The translations under genes and the position numbers were made by a program. Below are positions 59,498 through 64,000 of a stretch of DNA of 64,000 nucleotides, one piece after another; position 1 is the stretch's first letter; each line of letters opens with the position of its first letter. Location of the stretch: contig CP107199.1 of the NCBI GenBank assembly GCA_025758065.1, forward strand, positions 2,143,501 to 2,207,500. The letters run 5' to 3'. Under the pieces are notes generated by a model. The model worked only from the letters and a program-made list of their open reading frames with translations. It ran no database searches and was not told the DNA's origin. The DNA is from Lachnospiraceae bacterium. GTDB lineage: Bacteria > Bacillota > Clostridia > Lachnospirales > Lachnospiraceae.

Positions 59498-60523
59498 ATG
59501 GTTAGGAAATTAGTTAAAAAACTGTCAGCCTGTGTGCTGGCTGCAGCCGTTGTTGCTGGTCTTACCGGCTGCGGTTCTGTAACTTCCGGAAAGCGCATTG
59601 TCCGTATTTCACATGCCCAGTCAGAAACACATCCGGAGCATCTGGGACTTCTGGCATTTAAGAAGTATGTTGAGGAACGCTTAGGAGATAAGTATGAAGT
59701 CCAGATCTTCCCAAATGAGCTTCTGGGTTCCGCGCAGAAAGCGATCGAGCTGACCCAGACCGGTGCAATCGACTTCGTAGTAGCAGGTACTGCAAACCTG
59801 GAGACTTTCGCAAGTGTTTATGAGATTTTCAGCATGCCATATCTGTTTGATTCCGAGGACGTTTACAAGTCTGTAATGCAGGATACGGATTACATGGAAA
59901 AGATTTATGAGTCCACTGACGAAGCAGGTTTCCGCGTAGTTACCTGGTATAATGCAGGAACCAGAAACTTCTATGGCAAAAAGCCGATCAATACCCCGGA
60001 TGACTTAAAGGGCATGAAGATCCGTGTACAGCAGAGTCCGGCCAGTGTTGCCATGGTAAATGCATTTGGCGCAGCTGCAGCTCCTATGAGCTTTGGTGAG
60101 GTTTATACTGCCATCCAGCAGGGTGTTATCGATGGTGCTGAAAACAACGAGCTGGCATTGACGAACAATAAGCACGGTGAAGTAGCTAAGTATTATTCCT
60201 ATAATAAACATCAGATGGTACCGGATATGCTGGTTGCCAACTTAAAATTCTTAAACGGCTTAAGCCCGGAAGAATATCAGGTATTTAAAGAGGCTGCTGC
60301 TGTTTCCACTGAAGTTGAGATGGCTGAGTGGGACAAGAGTATTGAAGAGGCAAAGGATATTGCCATTAATCAGATGGGCGTTGAGTTTATTGATGTAGAT
60401 GTAAACGCATTTAAGCAGAAAGTGCTTCCTCTTCATGAGAAGATGTTACAGGAAAATCCGAAGATCGTGGATTTCTATAACCACATCCAGGAAGCAAACG
60501 AAAAAGCAAAGGGAGGACAGTAG
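59498..60523 (+). CDS. dctP: TRAP transporter solute-binding lipoprotein (DctP type)
   Basis: 341 residues. A lipoprotein signal (lipobox LTGC at ~24) is followed by the DctP domain: ELLGSAQKAIELTQTGAIDFVVAGTAN (~70), MKIRVQQSPASVAMVNAFGAAAAPMSFGEVYTAIQQGVIDGAEN (~170-210), including the Arg that binds the substrate carboxylate. It delivers an organic or sugar acid to DctQM. AGAAAGG fits the ATG at 59498 rather than 59495 or the longer frame from 59447. The following dctQ and dctM genes are in the same operon. Confidence 0.93.
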   Translation: MVRKLVKKLSACVLAAAVVAGLTGCGSVTSGKRIVRISHAQSETHPEHLGLLAFKKYVEERLGDKYEVQIFPNELLGSAQKAIELTQTGAIDFVVAGTANLETFASVYEIFSMPYLFDSEDVYKSVMQDTDYMEKIYESTDEAGFRVVTWYNAGTRNFYGKKPINTPDDLKGMKIRVQQSPASVAMVNAFGAAAAPMSFGEVYTAIQQGVIDGAENNELALTNNKHGEVAKYYSYNKHQMVPDMLVANLKFLNGLSPEEYQVFKEAAAVSTEVEMAEWDKSIEEAKDIAINQMGVEFIDVDVNAFKQKVLPLHEKMLQENPKIVDFYNHIQEANEKAKGGQ

Positions 60524-60524
60524 A

Positions 60525-61028
60525 ATGGAAACAATGCTGAAAATCAAAGCAGGGATCATGCGCGTTCTTAGTATCGTTATCATTTTCCTGTTTGCCTTTA
60601 TGACTGTGATCGGTACTTACCAGATCGTAACCCGTTATTTCTTCAATAAGCCAAGTACTGTATCTGAGGAGCTTTTAACATACAGCTTTACATGGATGGC
60701 TCTTCTGGCTTCTGCTTATGTGTTCGGAAAAAGAGACCACATGAGAATGGGCTTCCTGGCAGATAAGCTTACAGGTTCTGCAAGAAAAGCATTAGAGCTT
60801 TGCATCGATGCTTTAACCTTTGCCCTGGCAGCTGTTGTGCTGGTATATGGCGGTATCTCTATTACCAGGCTGACCATGATCCAGACTACCGCTTCCCTGC
60901 GTGTTCCTATGGGCTATATTTACGTGATCGTACCTGTTACCGGTATTCTGATCATGCTCTTCAGCGCTATGAATGCGATCCAGGTTTCAAAGAAGGATTT
61001 TAATGAGAAGGGGGAAGTTAGATTATGA
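60525..61028 (+). CDS. dctQ: TRAP transporter small permease (DctQ type)
   Basis: 167 residues, four helices. The signature region is TRYFFNKPSTVSEELLTYSFTWMALLASAYVFGKRDHMRMGFL (~38-80). It pairs with DctM in the membrane. GGGAGG overlaps the dctP stop, one base separates the genes, and the end overlaps dctM by four bases. The open frame extends upstream into dctP without significance. Confidence 0.93.
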   Translation: METMLKIKAGIMRVLSIVIIFLFAFMTVIGTYQIVTRYFFNKPSTVSEELLTYSFTWMALLASAYVFGKRDHMRMGFLADKLTGSARKALELCIDALTFALAAVVLVYGGISITRLTMIQTTASLRVPMGYIYVIVPVTGILIMLFSAMNAIQVSKKDFNEKGEVRL

Positions 61029-62335
61029 GTAGTATAGCAGTTACCTGTGGCCTTATTATCCTGGTACTCCTTGTGATTATGCTTCTTGCAGGAGTTCCTA
61101 TTGCAGTTGCCCTGGCAGTTTCCTCCATTGCAGCTATTCTCCCTGTTTTAAATACAGGCGCAGCCGTACTCACCGGCGCACAGAGGATTTTCTCCGGTAT
61201 TTCCGTATTCAGCTTGCTGGCGATCCCTTTCTTTATTCTTGCCGGAAACCTGATGAACAAGGGCGGTATCGCGATCCGTCTGATCAACTTTGCCAAGCTG
61301 TTTACCGGAAGGATCCCTGGAGCTTTAGCACATACAAACGCAGTAGCAAACATGTTGTTTGGCGCGATCTCAGGTTCTGGTACAGCAGCAGCTTCCGCTA
61401 TGGGTTCTATTATCGGACCTATTGAGGAAGAAGAAGGCTATGACCGTGATTTTTCCGCAGCAGCAAACATTGCAACCGCTCCTACAGGACTTCTGATCCC
61501 GCCAAGTAATGTTATGATCACTTATTCCCTGGTCAGCGGCGGTACATCTGTAGCAGCATTATTCATGGCTGGTTATATTCCCGGTATCCTCTGGGGACTT
61601 GCCTGCATGATCGTTATCTATATCTTCGCTAAGAAGAAAGGTTACGCAAGCACAAAGAGATTTACAAACAGTGAAAAGATCAAAGTATTTTTCCAGGCTA
61701 TCCCATGTCTGTTAATGATCATCATTGTAATCGGCGGCATTATTTCCGGTATCTTTACTGCAACAGAGGGAAGCGTTGTAGCCGTTGTATACAGCCTGAT
61801 CCTTTCCCTGTTCTTCTACCGCTCCATTAAGATTTCTGAGCTGCCAAAGATCTTCCTTGACAGTGCGGAAATGACTGGTATCATCATCTTCCTGATCGGT
61901 GTTTCTAGTATCATGAGCTGGGTAATGGCATTTACTGAGATTCCGAAGGCAGTTTCTACTGCTATGTTAAGCATCAGTGACAACCGTTATGTGATCCTTT
62001 TCATTATTAACATTCTGCTTCTGATCATCGGTACATTCATGGATATGACACCGGCGTGTCTGATCTTTACCCCGATCTTCCTGCCGATCTGCCAGCAGCT
62101 TGGAATGAATACCGTTCACTTTGGTATCATGATGATCTTCAACCTGTGTATCGGTACTATCACACCTCCTGTAGGAACTACCCTGTTTGTAGGTGTTAAG
62201 GTGGGCCAGACTAAGATCGAAAATGTTATTAAACAGCTGTTAGTTTACTTTGCAGCTATATTTATCGTACTTCTGTTAGTAACTTATGTTCCGATCCTGT
62301 CAATGTGGCTGCCGGGATTACTTGGATATGTTTAA
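61025..62335 (+). CDS. dctM: TRAP transporter large permease (DctM type)
   Basis: 436 residues, about 12 helices. The family segments are AGVPIAVALAVSS (~20), FFILAGNLMNKGGIAIRLINFAKLFTGRIPGALAHTNAVANMLFGAISGSGTAAASAMGSI (~72-135), PTGLLIPPSNVMITYSLVSGGTS (~155) and MDMTPACLIFTPIFLPI (~340). It is the sodium-coupled translocation subunit. ATGA overlap with dctQ. With uxuA and the SDR close by, a hexuronate or aldonate substrate is likely but not proven. Confidence 0.95.
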   Translation: MSSIAVTCGLIILVLLVIMLLAGVPIAVALAVSSIAAILPVLNTGAAVLTGAQRIFSGISVFSLLAIPFFILAGNLMNKGGIAIRLINFAKLFTGRIPGALAHTNAVANMLFGAISGSGTAAASAMGSIIGPIEEEEGYDRDFSAAANIATAPTGLLIPPSNVMITYSLVSGGTSVAALFMAGYIPGILWGLACMIVIYIFAKKKGYASTKRFTNSEKIKVFFQAIPCLLMIIIVIGGIISGIFTATEGSVVAVVYSLILSLFFYRSIKISELPKIFLDSAEMTGIIIFLIGVSSIMSWVMAFTEIPKAVSTAMLSISDNRYVILFIINILLLIIGTFMDMTPACLIFTPIFLPICQQLGMNTVHFGIMMIFNLCIGTITPPVGTTLFVGVKVGQTKIENVIKQLLVYFAAIFIVLLLVTYVPILSMWLPGLLGYV

Positions 62336-62410
62336 ATAGAAATCAGGTCAACACAAAATCTCACATAGTGTTATAGAACCTGACTTTCAGAGTTGAATAG
62401 TAAAATATGG

Positions 62411-62451
62411 TGCTAAGCCAAGGATTAAAACCTATGGCTTAGCATTTTTTT
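62411..62451 (+). terminator. Terminator of the TRAP operon
   Basis: TGCTAAGCCA / TGGCTTAGCA stem and TTTTTTT tail. An additional weaker hairpin (TCAGGT/ACCTGA) lies at 62343-62385. The rest of the 377-base gap shows no gene. Confidence 0.9.
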
Positions 62452-62712
62452 ATCTCTCCATCACTCAGAAAATAGGACATCAGTGGCAGGTTGCAAAGTG
62501 ACGCGAAGTTTTTTATAATGGTGTCAGTATATAAGACCGCCTGTGGAAATGGTCAGGAAATGGTTATTTTCGTCACCTAATTAAAATGGAATGAGGCCAG
62601 TGCAGCATTTTAAACCAGTTTGAGTGTGGGCGGTATTATCAGTATAACAAAGGGCGGCTGTTTGATGAGAACAGGCGCAGATTCAGGGAGCGCTGAATTA
62701 GGGAGAAAATAT

Positions 62713-64000
62713 ATGAAGAAGAGTATTTCAGTTGTGACGCTGTTTCCGGGAGCCAGTCAGTGCTATGCCGGGCAGATAAGGGAACTGTTTGGCGATCTGG
62801 TGGAGGTTTATTCCTACAGTACAAGTGACCAATCGGTGGAAAAGATAACAAGAACGGATTTATATCTGGTTTCTACGGATGCTTTTAAGATAGCGGAGGA
62901 GGAGAGCCAGTATGTGCCGGCAGACGGGCAGGTGGTGGAAATATATGTAGGATATTCCAAGGAGGTGATTCGCAGACTGAAGGAAATTCCGGCAGGAACC
63001 AGGGTGCTGTTTGTCAATGTTACGCACCAGATGGCCAGAGAGGCCATTACGCAATTAGAGCAGTCAGGTGTGAATCAGCTTCAATTCATTCCTTACGGGC
63101 CGGATGTATTTACGATGGAACCGACTTTTGGGGATGATGTGGTGCCGGAGAATGTAAAGCTGGCGGTAACGCCGGATGAGATGGATTTTGTTCCTGCAGG
63201 GATGGAGCAGGTCATCAATATCGGTCATCGTCCCTGTACTGCAAACACCATGATTGAGACTGCTTTGCGACTGGGATTAGAGAGTGTAATGGAAGAAAAA
63301 AATTCCAGAATTATATTCACTCTATGGCTTCCGGAAATTACAGCTTTGAGCAGATGTTCCAGCGCTCCAGAAATCTGGAGAGTCAGTTGGATCTTCTTCT
63401 GGAAATTCTGGACGAGGGCGTGATCGGCGTTAATGAAAAAGGGAAAATTTTTGCCTGTAATCAGAAAGCCAGGGTTATTACAGGTATGAAGATCAGGATG
63501 CTTTTGGGGCGGCCGGCGGAACAGATTTTTCCATATATTCCTTTTGAAAAATGTATCCGTGAACAGACGCAGGTTCTAGAGCGCCTGATCCGTATTAATG
63601 CGGCAAATATCAATATGACAGTGGTTCCGGTTATGCGGGGCGGCCGATGTATCGGCGCTTTTTCCACCCTTCAGCCATTAAGCGAGCTGGAAAAAAAGCA
63701 AAATGAGCTGCGAAGTCAGCTGCGAACCAAGGGATATCGGGCGAAGTATAATTTTGAGGATGTAGTCGGAAAATCCCAGGCCATTGAGAAAACCAAAACA
63801 ATCTTAAAGAGCATGGCCCAGACGGAATCTCCCATACTTTTAATCGGAGAGACAGGAACTGGAAAGGAAATTTTTGCTCACGCAGTTCATCTGGCCTCCA
63901 GCCGCAGAGATGGCCCTTTTGTGGCCATCAATGTAGCCGCCATGCCGGAAAATCTTCTGGAAAGCGAGCTTTTTGGTTATGAGGAAGGTGCTTTTACCGG
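62713..64000 (+). pseudogene. Sigma-54-dependent activator (PrpR-N/PAS/AAA+), frameshifted, 3' end beyond window
   Basis: The first frame (62713 to ~63300) is a PrpR-N-like sensor (KKSISVVTLFPGASQCYAGQ ... INIGHRPCTANTMIETALRLGLESVMEEK). It then breaks and closes at 63423. The next frame continues at once (QNYIHSMASGNYSFEQMFQRSRNLESQLDLLLEIL), followed by a PAS domain (EGVIGVNEKGKIFACN) and the AAA+ domain (DVVGKSQAIEKT, Walker A GETGTGKE, ELFGYEEGAFTG) up to the window end. One added A in the seven-A run at 63296-63302 restores one frame. GGGAG precedes the ATG at 62713. A sequencing error is a real alternative. Confidence 0.85.

Noticed and set aside
1..64000. Prophage, conjugative element or defence island
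   Set aside because: No integrase, phage structural, conjugation or restriction genes are present; mobile DNA is limited to two IS elements and small palindromes.

Overview
The window looks like chromosomal DNA of a gut-type Lachnospiraceae (Clostridia, Firmicutes). The reasons are moderate GC, strong AGGAGG-type ribosome binding sites, protein families typical of that group (YesM/YesN two-component system, choline-binding-like repeats, T-box leader, SbcCD, iron alcohol dehydrogenases), and many palindromic intergenic repeats of the kind common in these genomes. This assignment is inferred from content; no species is claimed. No tRNA, rRNA or CRISPR array was seen.

Layout. 1-3.1 kb: 3' end of an NCS2 nucleobase permease, an iron alcohol dehydrogenase and a LysR regulator. 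3.2-7.7 kb: lipoprotein ApbE, then GtrA and YfhO membrane proteins (probable polyprenyl-phosphate-sugar glycosylation). 7.7-13.7 kb: argH, sbcD, sbcC. 13.8-20.8 kb: L,D-transpeptidase, Cys-cluster protein, membrane-anchored protein, polysaccharide deacetylase, nitroreductase, GNAT, nagA, a truncated LysR/MATE pair and a sugar O-acetyltransferase. 20.8-21.65 kb: two large related palindromes. 21.65-29.9 kb: rRNA-type methyltransferase, TetR, a cell-wall-binding protein, an MMPL transporter with a coiled-coil partner, and a frameshifted TetR gene. 29.9-32.8 kb: an IS200-type element with a structured right end, fucO and a 114-bp tandem repeat. 32.8-42.8 kb: Na/phosphate cotransporter, TRIC-like channel, asnA, deoB, Sir2-like protein, hisH, hisF, ung, uppP, DAHP synthase. 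42.8-48.5 kb: a tyrosine-type T-box leader interrupted by a palindromic element, a complete IS with 9-bp target duplication and a second palindrome before tyrS, then a secreted protein and a MATE transporter. 48.5-49.2 kb: a consensus promoter and terminator enclose about 480 purine-rich non-coding bases, a candidate structured RNA. 49.3-62.4 kb: radical SAM protein and a sugar-acid catabolic block (AraC regulator, uxuA, phosphofructokinase, SDR oxidoreductase, GntR regulator, YesM/YesN pair, TRAP transporter dctPQM). 62.7-64 kb: a frameshifted sigma-54 activator running off the end.

How the genes fit together. The 50-62 kb block reads as uptake and oxidation/dehydration of hexuronates or aldonates: TRAP importer under a YesMN system, the SDR making or consuming a mannonate/gluconate-type intermediate, UxuA producing 2-keto-3-deoxygluconate, GntR and AraC as sensors. 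The DAHP synthase and the T-box/tyrS unit are divergent and both concern tyrosine. The most unusual non-coding signals are the layered insertions in the tyrS leader, the candidate large RNA, a box (consensus GAGAGTACATAA) found 18-36 bases ahead of six unrelated start codons, two 165-bp palindromes bounded by CTAG, and three TTATC-N8-GATAA palindromes.
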